Below the pieces are notes generated by a model that was given only the letters and a program-made list of their open reading frames with translations, was not told the origin of the DNA and searched no databases. The position numbers and the translations under genes are program-made. A stretch of 41,950 bases of DNA from a virus. The stretch lies in the IMG/VR virus record IMGVR_UViG_3300021197_001686, positions 1-41,950 of that record, one strand, 5' to 3'. This document shows, piece by piece, positions 16,607 to 25,856 of the stretch. Position 1 is the stretch's first letter; each line of letters starts with the position of its first letter.

Positions 16607-19600
16607 TGGCTGTAGAACATATTTTTGACACTACCTACTTCGCTCGCAGGGGCGATAGCGCTGTGGCTGCTCATGCGGCTAATGACTATCGGGTAATTAT
16701 TGGCAGTACTTCTGGCACCGTATCCACATCTGCCACCTCGGAAATGGAGATATATGATCCTGGACTTCAGCTTGCCTGGGATGGGGATCAGGATAGGTTT
16801 ACTAATGCGATTATGGGGGCCACCCTCAGCTTCACCAGTAGGCTGAACAATGCTCAGCTTACTACGTGGGAGCAGATGCTGGATCTCCCTGAAGGCGATG
16901 TGTTCTGCCTATTCTTTAATGACGAGGATGGTGCTCCATACTGGTATGGGCATTTGGTTATTGAAGATTGTTCTATTCGAGTAGAAGCTGAGTATCACAG
17001 GGTCGATATAACATTCACCGATGGTCTCGCTGCGTTGCGAGGTAAGCCTTGGCGTGATGACGGCACCGACCTGCCATACACCGGCTTTAAGAAGCTTTCT
17101 TTCTACCTCCGAGAAATCATCAATAAGCTTCCCGGTTTTACCGCGTATAAGGACTATGTCCTGAATTACCTCAATGAGACTAGCATCCCAATGATTAGGG
17201 AGATCGGATTGCCTCTTGCTGTAATCGTAGATGACGACGGTAACGAATACCTCTATGACGAAACAGACTACATCTTCGATAAGTGTAGAGTCCGTGCCTC
17301 TAGCTTTAATGTGCCTAAGAAACAAGTCGACCGAATCCGGCAGTTGGAGGCCGCTCAAGATTTTCTAAACACAGGAGATGTTCTCGAAGACATCTGCAAA
17401 ACATTTGGGGCGACGGCATGTATTTTCGATGGCTTCCTAAACATTGCTTGTAGGCACGACATCGCCACTACTGGTGGGAGACTCATTTTTGCGGGTAAGT
17501 ATTCCTATAACCCTAACACAGATGATTGGACGCTTGCTTCCGGCGGATACACTTCTGTAACCCGGCATCTTGCGGATGAGTATATTCATTTTCTTGCAGG
17601 GGCCGTTAGAAAGAGAACTCTGCCTGTTGCGCAGGTGAACTTAACCCATGAGGAGGGGGGTAGTGATTTCTTGGCTGCCTATGGATACTTTCTCAATCCG
17701 AACATTTCGTATCTCAACCTAGACAATGCTATAGTCTATCAAAATCTACTAGATGCTTCTGGTACTAGTGGTTCTATGTCGTTTACTCAGGGTTCATTTA
17801 CTGTTGATGGAAACCGGGCAGACCTGTACTTGAATTTTAGAAATAGTGCCACATACGAGTCGGGTTCACCCGTTGTGGACTTGCCTTTCTACAAGTATCC
17901 CGCAGACAGAACGGGTTACTTAGGCTTCGAGCCAACTACTACTGATGATTTGGAGCTGTCTAGTGGCGAATCTATCAGGCTCAACTTTGGCGGTAACGCA
18001 AGATTCTCTCACACTAGTACTCTTGACTCAACACCCGATGAGCTTGTCGGTTCTGTTCTCATCGCTCGATTTAGGGTTCAGTTTACCACAACAGGTGATG
18101 TGGGTTACAGGCTTAGCAGAACCGTTCACACACACGTAGAGGCCAATGGTGGTCAGGACTTTATTAGAATAAATCTTGCGGCTGGTACTGATAGCGACAA
18201 GTACTTCTTCCGTAAGCTATACAACGACTTAGAGTGGATCAAAGATGATCACGCAAACTACGAAGATGACGGATGGTTCGAGGTTATTGTGCCTCACGGT
18301 GACAGCGACAACAGCGGAGAGGGTTATGGTGCGACAATCCACACCTTGACAGAGCAGTACGACGGTCAGCTTTCATACGCACCTATTGGCACAAAGATTC
18401 AAGGAGAAAACGATGGTGCGGGTGTTATCCTAAAGGATGCTGGCGCCGGATCGGGTACTTGGCATCACTGGTTTAGGGATATTGTTGACTTTGAGCTGCC
18501 GTATGGGGCTAGCAACGCCACACTGTCTTTTGAGGAGTTCTATATAGAGATGGGTTTCTCTATGTTCCGATGCAACAATGGACCGCGTCCTAATACTACG
18601 GCTCAAGGCGGTCAGGGCAACTTCACTGAGTGGTCAAACGAAAACCCGACATGGAGGAGTGAGAATGCGGACGGGTCAGGTGGAGTCGGATCGGCCCCGA
18701 GCACTAACCTTACATTTTCTCGTTCTCCAAACTACATCCACATGACGGGCTTGCGCGTCACTCAGGGTGACGGTAGTGATAGTAGTGACTTGGTGACAAA
18801 GATTACAGGGGGCGATGGCTACGAGATTCTAAACATTGGATCATCACGCCTAGGGTCTCGCTCGGCTTACAGTAATACTCACACCAGCAATATCCTAGAG
18901 CTGCAAAAGAAGGACGGTAGTGGTAGTGGTGACTTTGTGAGCCCCGAGACTTTCTGGCAGAAATGCAAGTGGATGGGTCACAGAGGGGATGAGATTTCCA
19001 CTATCCCTAATGAGAGGTACGACTCAGTTCACGCGTATGTAGCCGAAAGCTTTCTCCAGATATTTGGTGAGACTATTCCGTACTACTCGTTGTCTATCAA
19101 GCCAAAAAATATTACTGGCCCTACTAACGAATACGAGATTCTCAAGAATCCATTCATGTGTATCGTGACGAATCAGCTTCGTGATGACAAAGATGAGAGC
19201 GAGGTTCTTATGCCTCTTTCTTATTCTTGGACTATGAATGAGGGGATAAAGGGCGACTTCCTTGTCGTGGGTAAGACTCGTACCCTTTCCGCCACACCTA
19301 TACAGCACGACGGGGGCAGGGGGAACCGGGGTTTTGGGGGCATCGTAGGTCTCCCCACCGGAGTGGATGTGGTAAGACCCGTGTTTCAGTCGAGAAACGT
19401 CACAAACAATTTCGAGCTTGACGATGAAACTGGTGAGGTTACGGCTATCACGGTGAAGTCTGGCGCTACTGTTCTCTCCTCTGACAACATTTCAGAGGGC
19501 TCCTCGAATAAGTTTGTTCAGCCTACTACCTTTAGCAATGCTGATGTTCTTGCTGATAGAAATGGTAACAACGACCCTATCGAGGCCATTACTGATGACC

Positions 19601-20433
19601 TAGGACTGATAAGCCTACTTGCCGATAGCACCATACCTGGATATACAGGCGTGAAGAGGTTCACCCTAGCGGATTTCTCAACAGCTATCGTACAAGGGGG
19701 CTACCAAGACCTTGTGAACGCGGGCGTAGGAACTTTGGCGGACTACACAGGCGCCACTGGATTGCTCGGTGACTTTGATGGTGATGGCAGTGTCACGGTC
19801 TCAGACCTCTTGACATTCTTGACACTTTTCGGTCAACTCTTTGAATCCGATAACGACTTGTTCCAACAGTCCGAGGTACCCATCGATGTCACACAAGGTT
19901 CTCAGGTGGTGAGTTACACGTCTACGACTCAAGAAAACCTGTACCTAACTTTTGCGGCGTCTCACGTCGACACGTCAAGCAGTAACTTTACCGCAGGGTC
20001 CAACGGTGTCACTGTTCTGGATGATGACGATGAAATACAGTTCACGTCAGGTACAGGTCTACCTATAACTTCATGGACTACTAAGGGCGTGAGCGTTCTG
20101 CCAGACGCAGGTTCGTTGTTCCGCCTTACCACCACCCTACCTAACCAGACGGTGGGTTTCTTCGCTGAGGTTAGAGGGTTCAATTCTGCTAACACAGTGA
20201 TTTTAACCGAAGAGATATTCATGGGTGTGTATAATGCCCCATACGCCTTTGCCACAAGCTTGCCATACACGGCTTTAGAAGGCTTTCCTTCAGGAGGCAT
20301 ATCTATTCCCGTCAACAGCCCGGCGGTAGTGAAGATCAAGGTTCGATTCGGTTGCAGGGCAGGAGACTCGCAGACCACGGACTTTGACGTCCAACTCAGA
20401 AAAGTCAAAGTTAAGCTCGCAAATCACTCTTAA
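16606..20433 (+). CDS. Large tail/baseplate protein with dockerin-like calcium-binding motif
   Basis: 1275 residues directly after the tape measure, where distal-tail and hub proteins lie. The N-terminal ~200 residues (MEIYDPGLQLAWDGDQDRF, YGHLVIEDCSIRVEAEYHRV) look like a structural tail-tip domain. The middle is beta-rich, Gly/Ser/Asp-rich and appendage-like. Around residue 1056 a DFDGDGSVTVSDLLTFLTLFG segment is a good dockerin/EF-hand-like calcium loop plus helix. The C-terminal ~190 residues are a beta-sandwich-like region of the kind found in host-binding tips. Probable role: baseplate hub plus receptor-binding appendage. No enzymatic motif was identified. Confidence 0.7.
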   Translation: MAVEHIFDTTYFARRGDSAVAAHAANDYRVIIGSTSGTVSTSATSEMEIYDPGLQLAWDGDQDRFTNAIMGATLSFTSRLNNAQLTTWEQMLDLPEGDVFCLFFNDEDGAPYWYGHLVIEDCSIRVEAEYHRVDITFTDGLAALRGKPWRDDGTDLPYTGFKKLSFYLREIINKLPGFTAYKDYVLNYLNETSIPMIREIGLPLAVIVDDDGNEYLYDETDYIFDKCRVRASSFNVPKKQVDRIRQLEAAQDFLNTGDVLEDICKTFGATACIFDGFLNIACRHDIATTGGRLIFAGKYSYNPNTDDWTLASGGYTSVTRHLADEYIHFLAGAVRKRTLPVAQVNLTHEEGGSDFLAAYGYFLNPNISYLNLDNAIVYQNLLDASGTSGSMSFTQGSFTVDGNRADLYLNFRNSATYESGSPVVDLPFYKYPADRTGYLGFEPTTTDDLELSSGESIRLNFGGNARFSHTSTLDSTPDELVGSVLIARFRVQFTTTGDVGYRLSRTVHTHVEANGGQDFIRINLAAGTDSDKYFFRKLYNDLEWIKDDHANYEDDGWFEVIVPHGDSDNSGEGYGATIHTLTEQYDGQLSYAPIGTKIQGENDGAGVILKDAGAGSGTWHHWFRDIVDFELPYGASNATLSFEEFYIEMGFSMFRCNNGPRPNTTAQGGQGNFTEWSNENPTWRSENADGSGGVGSAPSTNLTFSRSPNYIHMTGLRVTQGDGSDSSDLVTKITGGDGYEILNIGSSRLGSRSAYSNTHTSNILELQKKDGSGSGDFVSPETFWQKCKWMGHRGDEISTIPNERYDSVHAYVAESFLQIFGETIPYYSLSIKPKNITGPTNEYEILKNPFMCIVTNQLRDDKDESEVLMPLSYSWTMNEGIKGDFLVVGKTRTLSATPIQHDGGRGNRGFGGIVGLPTGVDVVRPVFQSRNVTNNFELDDETGEVTAITVKSGATVLSSDNISEGSSNKFVQPTTFSNADVLADRNGNNDPIEAITDDLGLISLLADSTIPGYTGVKRFTLADFSTAIVQGGYQDLVNAGVGTLADYTGATGLLGDFDGDGSVTVSDLLTFLTLFGQLFESDNDLFQQSEVPIDVTQGSQVVSYTSTTQENLYLTFAASHVDTSSSNFTAGSNGVTVLDDDDEIQFTSGTGLPITSWTTKGVSVLPDAGSLFRLTTTLPNQTVGFFAEVRGFNSANTVILTEEIFMGVYNAPYAFATSLPYTALEGFPSGGISIPVNSPAVVKIKVRFGCRAGDSQTTDFDVQLRKVKVKLANHS

Positions 20434-21843
20434 ATGGCAAACGTACAGATATACAAAAAGGGCCCTAAGGCGGCAGTAATTCTGCCTGGGCCTCAAGTGT
20501 TAAGGTTTGACCTTGATGGAGAGATTACCGCTGTTGCAGATACCGATGCGAGCAAGTTGAAAATCGTAGAGGCAGATACCCAGAATGTCATCATAGGCCC
20601 TAAGGTCTACACTGAATTTTTTCAGGATTCAAGCTTTTCAGTGGCTTGGGGGGCAAGTAGAGATGCTACCGTTACCGCTCTTAATGCGGTGATTGACAAT
20701 GCAACACTCACCATTGAGTCTAGGGGTGATGCTGATGTAATCATTGACCCTCCTGGCACTGGTGAAATAACCCTATCCGCACTCACAGGGGCAATCAACC
20801 TCACCTCGAATGACATCAATATCGGGTCCGCTCTTGAGATTGATGGAAACATATTTAAGATTACCAGTAACAACATCGACGCCTTCGGTACAGGTGCGCT
20901 GGTAGGAGCGATTAAATTCTATGACCAAGACGACAGCAACTATGTAAGGCTTGCGATCCCGCAAACAGTGGCTGCCGACTACACTCTGCTACTGCCGGGA
21001 GCTGATGGATCTAATGGTCAAGCAATGGTCACAGACGGGAGTGGGAACCTCTCTTTCTCCACAATCGCAGACACCAACCTAGGGAATACAGATCTCACCC
21101 TCTCGGGCGCAAGGGTTGTTGAGATGGGAACTAGCTCTGTTGACTTCCAAAGTAGCAGCACATCTAAGTTCAAAATTTTCAGTACGGGAACTGTCATAGC
21201 CACGAGTAGACTCACCGTTCAGGGCAACGGCACTCAGGGCGGATCTCTTAGAGTCAAGGATGGTGACAATTCTCATATACTGAGTCTTCAATCGCCTAGC
21301 TCTCTTGCTGCTAACCTGACCTTTGTTTTACCTTCTCAGGATGGTTCAGACGGTCAAGCTCTTATGACTGACGGTGATGGTAATTTGTTTTTTGACTCAG
21401 TGTCTGGTGGAGGCGGCTCAGATGTCATAAAGCACTTTTACAGCGGTGGTGCGCAGCTTGCATATCCATACTCTAGGTATCTGCCGTTGACGGGTGACGT
21501 TATTGAACAGAATACAGCGTCAAGCGCACTTTCAAGAACCGGATTTGTGGCGCCATACGACGGGGAGGTGAAAAAGATTATTGCCAGAAGCCAGGAGACA
21601 CTTGGCAATACGGTTTTGCAGTGGTACAAGGCTACAGACGGAACTCATGCGCCAGCAACTAGCTTGCAATCAGTAACAGTGAACATCAACGCTGCGAACA
21701 CATCGTTTACATACACTTACTCCACCGCGACATTCAGTAAGGGTGACATATTATCATTGAAAGTTGACCCGACTAGTGACCCCGTAAGCAGCACTATGGA
21801 GTTTAACTACATCGTCGAATTTGAGTTTGACACTTCTACATAA
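20434..21843 (+). CDS. Tail fibre protein
   Basis: 469 residues with fibre composition (Ser/Thr/Asn/Gly, beta repeats). A duplicated unit is visible: VAADYTLLLPGADGSNGQAM followed by TDGSGNLSFS near residues 180-210, and LAANLTFVLPSQDGSDGQAL followed by TDGDGNLFFD near 290-320, which is the common trimeric fibre shaft motif. A GGGG hinge (~326) separates the shaft from a compact C-terminal beta domain of ~130 residues that may be the receptor-binding head. The gene starts immediately after the preceding stop. Confidence 0.85.
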   Translation: MANVQIYKKGPKAAVILPGPQVLRFDLDGEITAVADTDASKLKIVEADTQNVIIGPKVYTEFFQDSSFSVAWGASRDATVTALNAVIDNATLTIESRGDADVIIDPPGTGEITLSALTGAINLTSNDINIGSALEIDGNIFKITSNNIDAFGTGALVGAIKFYDQDDSNYVRLAIPQTVAADYTLLLPGADGSNGQAMVTDGSGNLSFSTIADTNLGNTDLTLSGARVVEMGTSSVDFQSSSTSKFKIFSTGTVIATSRLTVQGNGTQGGSLRVKDGDNSHILSLQSPSSLAANLTFVLPSQDGSDGQALMTDGDGNLFFDSVSGGGGSDVIKHFYSGGAQLAYPYSRYLPLTGDVIEQNTASSALSRTGFVAPYDGEVKKIIARSQETLGNTVLQWYKATDGTHAPATSLQSVTVNINAANTSFTYTYSTATFSKGDILSLKVDPTSDPVSSTMEFNYIVEFEFDTST

Positions 21844-21851
21844 TTATCCGA

Positions 21852-23744
21852 ATGAAAAGAACCCTGCTTCTCTCACTGGTCTTTATTTTGTTTAACACCG
21901 TCTACTCACAGGCAGAGTGCTTGAGCCTCCCTGTGGCACAGACGATGGGGTTGCGTGCGACATCAATCGATCTCGATGATGCGCAAGTACAGACGCTGCC
22001 CCTTGTATTTCATATTGTACACACGGGGACGAGCGAAGTCAACAACATCAGCAACGAGCAGGTCTTGTCGGCAGTGGAGGCGACCAATGATCATTTTCGT
22101 AATGGCGACGTGGACACTAAGATTGATTTCTGCCTAGCGCAAAGAGATCCCCAGGGCAACCCAACCATTGGAATCACGAGGTACGATGCCAGTGTATGGG
22201 CGGATTACGTGGAGGATGGCGTGGCACCTCAGAGCTCTCAAGATGGCTTTAGTGACATCATGATGAAGTCGATGGCTGGGTGTTGGGATCCTGACAACTA
22301 CATCAATATCTATGTGGTGTCGGAGATTGACGGCAACAATGCTGCTGCCGGCACGCAAGGGTACGCATACCTGGGGCCGACAGGAGACTGTCGTGATGGG
22401 GTCGTTGTCCTGTACAACGTGACGGGTACGGTGGGTGAGTTGAAGCCTGGGCGCGACCAGAGCAAAACCCTGACGCATGAGCTGGGCCACTACCTTACCC
22501 TATACCACACCTTCTTCAATAGCAATGATTGCGTTGAGACTAGCTGCGACACACAAGGCGACAGGGTGTGCGACACTCCACCGACGACCACAAACTACTC
22601 CTGCACCTCTTCGTGCCCCGAGGCTATGGTAGAGAACTTCATGGACTACACACCGCAGGATTGCAAGACCACCTTCTCTGTGGGTCAGGCGGAGAGGATG
22701 CACGACTGCTTGCTAGGCTCCCGCGAAGACCTTCCTTTCTCTGCGGGTTGTGTGCCTTCAGTAGAGTACGATGCGACAATCTCAGACGTTATGTACGAGA
22801 CTCCCTGGTGCGCATCTATTCAGGACATCTGGGTTACGGTGGTGAATCAAGGGTCAGAAACAATCCCTTGGGTAGACGTCGATCTATACTGCAATGGCAA
22901 TCAACTGACGTGGACGGTACCCAACCTTGGCCCAGGGATGTCAGAGTACGTTCTATTCGAGGATGTGTATGTACAGGACTCTCAGCTTATAGAGGTTCAA
23001 GTCTTCACCCCGCTCGATCAGTACGAGACCAATAACTACATGGGGCTTCCATTCGAGAGCGTCGAAGGCACCTTAGCCACCATCGAGGTAGCGCCAGATT
23101 ACTTTGCTAGTGAATGCTCTTGGGAGGTGGTGGACAGTGAAGGTAACGTGCTTATCGGAGACGAAGGGTACACCAATGGAAGTGGCCAAGTGTACACCTA
23201 CAACACATGCTTGAGCGAGGAATGCTACACCCTGAATGCTTACGATACGGCTGGTGATGGGATGGTGCTTTCGTTCTTGCAGAATGGATACATCGCAATC
23301 TTCTCTGGGCTTGACACCCTTGCTTTGATCAAGGACGAAGAATACTATCAGACGTCGGTTCAGTTCTGCAACACATTCCCTGCTTGCCCACTAGACTATG
23401 ACGCCAACGGATCCATCGGCAATGGAGATGTGCTTGTCATGCTATCCTACTATGGTTGCACCGAAGGCTGTCCATACGATCCTAATCAGGATGGAATTGT
23501 CAGCGTTCACGATCTACTCTACATGCTATGGAATGTGGGTGATTGCCCAATAGAACTTGACTTCTCTCCATCAACGTACATTGACATCGTAGCTCAATCT
23601 TCAGAGAACACCATCAGTATGGGGGCAAAGCCTCAGATCTACGACATGCTTGGCCGCAAGGTGCAGAAGCCATTTGATCAGCTCGCCTCTGGAGTGTATA
23701 TCCTCAAGTGGAAGAGTGTAACTAAGAAAGTATTTGTGCAATGA
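21852..23744 (+). CDS. Secreted M43-type metallopeptidase with T9SS type A sorting domain
   Basis: 630 residues. N-terminal Sec signal peptide (MKRTLLLSLVFILFNTVYS). The catalytic domain has the metzincin zinc motif HELGHYLTLYH (H209, E210, H213, H219) and a downstream Met-turn (ENFMDY, ~266-271), as in pappalysin-like M43 peptidases. A CARDB-like beta domain (~300-395), a Cys-rich beta domain (~405-505) and two dockerin-like EF loops (~515-526 and ~543-554) follow. The last ~45 residues (YDMLGRKVQKPFDQLASGVY..., ending KKVFVQ) are a Por-secretion type A tail. It is therefore probably exported by the host Sec then T9SS to the cell surface. It lies in the phage late arm between fibre and lysis genes and overlaps the next gene by 4 nt. 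Confidence 0.88.
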   Translation: MKRTLLLSLVFILFNTVYSQAECLSLPVAQTMGLRATSIDLDDAQVQTLPLVFHIVHTGTSEVNNISNEQVLSAVEATNDHFRNGDVDTKIDFCLAQRDPQGNPTIGITRYDASVWADYVEDGVAPQSSQDGFSDIMMKSMAGCWDPDNYINIYVVSEIDGNNAAAGTQGYAYLGPTGDCRDGVVVLYNVTGTVGELKPGRDQSKTLTHELGHYLTLYHTFFNSNDCVETSCDTQGDRVCDTPPTTTNYSCTSSCPEAMVENFMDYTPQDCKTTFSVGQAERMHDCLLGSREDLPFSAGCVPSVEYDATISDVMYETPWCASIQDIWVTVVNQGSETIPWVDVDLYCNGNQLTWTVPNLGPGMSEYVLFEDVYVQDSQLIEVQVFTPLDQYETNNYMGLPFESVEGTLATIEVAPDYFASECSWEVVDSEGNVLIGDEGYTNGSGQVYTYNTCLSEECYTLNAYDTAGDGMVLSFLQNGYIAIFSGLDTLALIKDEEYYQTSVQFCNTFPACPLDYDANGSIGNGDVLVMLSYYGCTEGCPYDPNQDGIVSVHDLLYMLWNVGDCPIELDFSPSTYIDIVAQSSENTISMGAKPQIYDMLGRKVQKPFDQLASGVYILKWKSVTKKVFVQ

Positions 23745-24742
23745 GGTGGATCTTTCTATTTATCCCGTTCCTCTCGTGGGGACAATGCGACATGGAGATC
23801 ATTGGATTCAACCCGATCTCCACTGACTTAACCATTGCTGTGAACGGAGCGCAGTGTGGAACCCAAGCTGATAGCATCGGTGAGTTCTTGCTTGCTCTAA
23901 CATTCAACCCGCCTCTTGAGGACAACCCTTTCCCGTGCTTCTACGACGACGGGTGGGCCTTGCTCATCTTCCCCCTCGACTTCCCTGGGTTTGAGATAGG
24001 TCAGGGGCCAGACAATATACTTCAAGCGGGAGACACGATCACCTTCAACCTACTGGAAACCCCGTGGGCCGGCAGCGGTTCAGCTCCATGCTGGATTGAC
24101 ATCTTTCAGAGTGGATCGTATTACGAAGAATGCTTGGTCATGACCATCTTTCAGATCAACGATAGCGGATGTATCGATGGTTCGTGTGAAGGCATTGGTG
24201 GGTTTGCTTATCCCGATACCGATATCTTGAATAACTGGGTGATATGGTCGCTCAATGGGGCATGCGATCCCCCTCCGCCTCCGATCGTCTATGGATGCAC
24301 GGATATATTCGCGTTCAACTACAATGAGTTCGCAACACAGAGCGACGGGACGTGCGTGTACCAGGGGTGCATGGACGAGGCAGCTATCAACTACTGCGAT
24401 GAATGCACTGTGGAAGGAGAGTGTGAGTACCTACCTGAAGAGGGAGAGAACTGCAACGATCCACAAGTTTATGTAGCCAACACATTTACTCCTAACTCAG
24501 ACGGAATCAATGACTATTGGAAACCAGTCACTAGGAATGAGTGCTGGTGGAGATGGGAGTGCAGGGTCTACAACAGGTGGGGGACACTTGTTTGGGTGAG
24601 CTATGATCCGCAGGATAAGTGGATCGGAAATCGCTTAGGTTACTTCGTCCCAGATGGCGTTTACACATGGACGATAAAGGCGTCTACCTTTCAATCAACT
24701 AAAGTCATTGACATCAATGGCAACGTAACTATATTTCGATGA
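23741..24742 (+). CDS. Secreted protein with gliding-motility-type (T9SS type B) C-terminal domain
   Basis: 333 residues. Short signal peptide (MRWIFLFIPFLSWGQC). Residues ~18-175 form a Cys-containing beta domain without a recognised family. Residues ~187-225 hold two GCTD/GCMD...NY-type repeats (YGCTDIFAFNYNEFA, QGCMDEAAINYCDE) that are common in marine Bacteroidota surface proteins. The last ~90 residues (VANTFTPNSDGINDYWKP, CRVYNRWGTLVW, VPDGVYTWTIKA) are a CHU_C/type B sorting domain. The 4-nt overlap with the peptidase suggests coordinated export of the two, perhaps as partners. Confidence 0.87.
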   Translation: MRWIFLFIPFLSWGQCDMEIIGFNPISTDLTIAVNGAQCGTQADSIGEFLLALTFNPPLEDNPFPCFYDDGWALLIFPLDFPGFEIGQGPDNILQAGDTITFNLLETPWAGSGSAPCWIDIFQSGSYYEECLVMTIFQINDSGCIDGSCEGIGGFAYPDTDILNNWVIWSLNGACDPPPPPIVYGCTDIFAFNYNEFATQSDGTCVYQGCMDEAAINYCDECTVEGECEYLPEEGENCNDPQVYVANTFTPNSDGINDYWKPVTRNECWWRWECRVYNRWGTLVWVSYDPQDKWIGNRLGYFVPDGVYTWTIKASTFQSTKVIDINGNVTIFR

Positions 24743-24942
24743 ACACCGACATGGTAATAAGTCTAGTCCCATCCCTACTGGCAGTCGTAGGTGTGTGGGT
24801 GTCTATGAATAGCGAGCTGGCCAAGCTCAAGGGGAGAGTGTATAGACTTGAGAACGATCAGAGCGAATTAAAAATGATGCTCAAAGAGTGCGTCGAGGGA
24901 ATCCAAGACCTTAAAATTCTCTTGGCTAAAAAAGGATTGTGA
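24739..24942 (+). CDS. Small membrane protein, candidate holin or XhlA-like lysis protein
   Basis: 67 residues: one N-terminal transmembrane helix (MVISLVPSLLAVVGVWVSM) followed by a charged coiled coil (LAKLKGRVYRLENDQSELKMMLKE) and a Lys-rich end. This architecture immediately before an endolysin gene fits haemolysin XhlA/holin-associated proteins. A single transmembrane segment also allows a spanin-like role. It overlaps both neighbours by 4 and 1 nt. Confidence 0.65.
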   Translation: MNTDMVISLVPSLLAVVGVWVSMNSELAKLKGRVYRLENDQSELKMMLKECVEGIQDLKILLAKKGL

Positions 24943-25499
24943 TGAGAGAAATCAAGCTGATTGTTGTTCATTGCTCATACACACCACCCACTATGGATAT
25001 TGGTGCGGAAGAAATTAAAAGATGGCATGTCGAAGAAAATAAATGGGCCGACATCGGGTATCATTTCGTCATTCGTAGAGACGGCACAGTCGAGAGTGGT
25101 AGATCCGTTGAGAGACCTGGCGCCCATGCTAAAGGTTTCAATACCAATTCTATCGCGATCGCCTGGGTCGGGGGGATGGCGGCTGAGGCTGAGAAGGCTG
25201 AAGACAACAGGACTCCTGAGCAGAATGAAGCGATGGTCCATCTCATTAAAGACCTTCAGCAAGAGTTCCCGGGGGCGGCTTTGATTGGTCACAGAGATCT
25301 AAAGGGCGTTAAAAAAGAATGCCCGTGCTTTGATGTACGGGAATGGTTTGCAAAAGAATGCAGTACAGAAAAAAGGGAGAAGCCAGCTCCGCAAAAAAAG
25401 GCAAGAAGAAAATCGGTTCGCCCGAGCACGATATTCAAGTTATTATTGTCGATCACCTGGAAAGTATGGAGGTACCACCGCTCTTCTCGGCGACGGTAG
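24942..25499 (+). CDS. N-acetylmuramoyl-L-alanine amidase (endolysin)
   Basis: 185 residues from ATG 24942 (TGATG overlap). Amidase_2/PGRP/T7-lysozyme-like domain in residues ~1-145: zinc ligands in IVVHCS (H10), PGAHAKGFN, and a Cys in the KKECPCFDV segment after GHRD; WADIGYHFVIRRDGTVESGR is the typical substrate-groove block. It cleaves the amide between MurNAc and the stem peptide. The last ~40 residues are unusually basic and are encoded where the next gene overlaps in another frame, so they are probably not under strong protein-level selection. No signal peptide, so release depends on a holin. Confidence 0.93.
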   Translation: MREIKLIVVHCSYTPPTMDIGAEEIKRWHVEENKWADIGYHFVIRRDGTVESGRSVERPGAHAKGFNTNSIAIAWVGGMAAEAEKAEDNRTPEQNEAMVHLIKDLQQEFPGAALIGHRDLKGVKKECPCFDVREWFAKECSTEKREKPAPQKKARRKSVRPSTIFKLLLSITWKVWRYHRSSRRR

Positions 25500-25771
25500 G
25501 CGGAGTAAGGGTGGCTATGCACACGGCCCTAAAAATGAAAAGGGCTGGGTATAGAAAGGGCATCCCGGACATGTTGATCTTCGAGCCTAGGCAGGGTTAC
25601 TGCGGATTAGCTCTTGAGGTGAAGACAAACACGGGCAGGGCCAGTGAGCATCAAAAAGAATGGCAGAAAAAGCTAAGGGAAAGGGGGTGGAAGGCGGAGA
25701 TATGCAAGGGCCTAGAGGCTTGCATTGATTGTATCGACGAGTACTTCCAGGAATCTAAAAAGGTACTATAG
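25343..25771 (+). CDS. VRR-NUC domain nuclease
   Basis: 142 residues from ATG 25343, or 137 from ATG 25358. Core PD-(D/E)xK motifs: EHDIQ near the start, GIPDMLIF, LALEVKTNTGRASEHQKEWQ. This matches stand-alone phage VRR-NUC proteins, which act as structure-specific nucleases in replication or recombination. The first ~50 codons lie inside the 3' end of the amidase gene in a different frame, a long overlap for this otherwise 1-8 nt overlapping genome. It is the last gene of the rightward arm. Confidence 0.9.
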   Translation: MVCKRMQYRKKGEASSAKKGKKKIGSPEHDIQVIIVDHLESMEVPPLFSATVGGVRVAMHTALKMKRAGYRKGIPDMLIFEPRQGYCGLALEVKTNTGRASEHQKEWQKKLRERGWKAEICKGLEACIDCIDEYFQESKKVL

Positions 25772-25811
25772 TCTTCATTGTGGTTGGTGAAGGACGGCTA
25801 CGGTCGTCTAG

Positions 25812-25842
25812 GAAGGGGGCTTCGGCCCTCTTCTTTTTTTTT
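25812..25842 (+). terminator. Strong terminator ending the rightward arm
   Basis: A 9-bp stem GAAGGGGGC/GCCCTCTTC (25812-25820 and 25825-25833) is capped by a TTCG tetraloop and followed by nine T. It ends the late transcript before the convergent leftward genes. The last two Ts of the tract are the first two bases of a 16-bp palindrome copy. Confidence 0.95.
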
Positions 25843-25856
25843 CTACCCAGATAGAA
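25841..25856 (-). repeat. 16-bp palindrome copy 1 (convergent junction)
   Basis: TTCTACCCAGATAGAA. It directly abuts the TAA of the last leftward gene (25857-25859). No leftward gene follows it inside the window, so this copy is purely a 3' element for the leftward arm. Read on the minus strand, the mismatched pair is U-G. Confidence 0.85.

Noticed and set aside
22568-23035. 155-codon rightward frame inside the metallopeptidase gene
   Set aside because: Out-of-frame shadow of a clearly defined enzyme; sequence is Arg/Leu/His-rich with no own start context.
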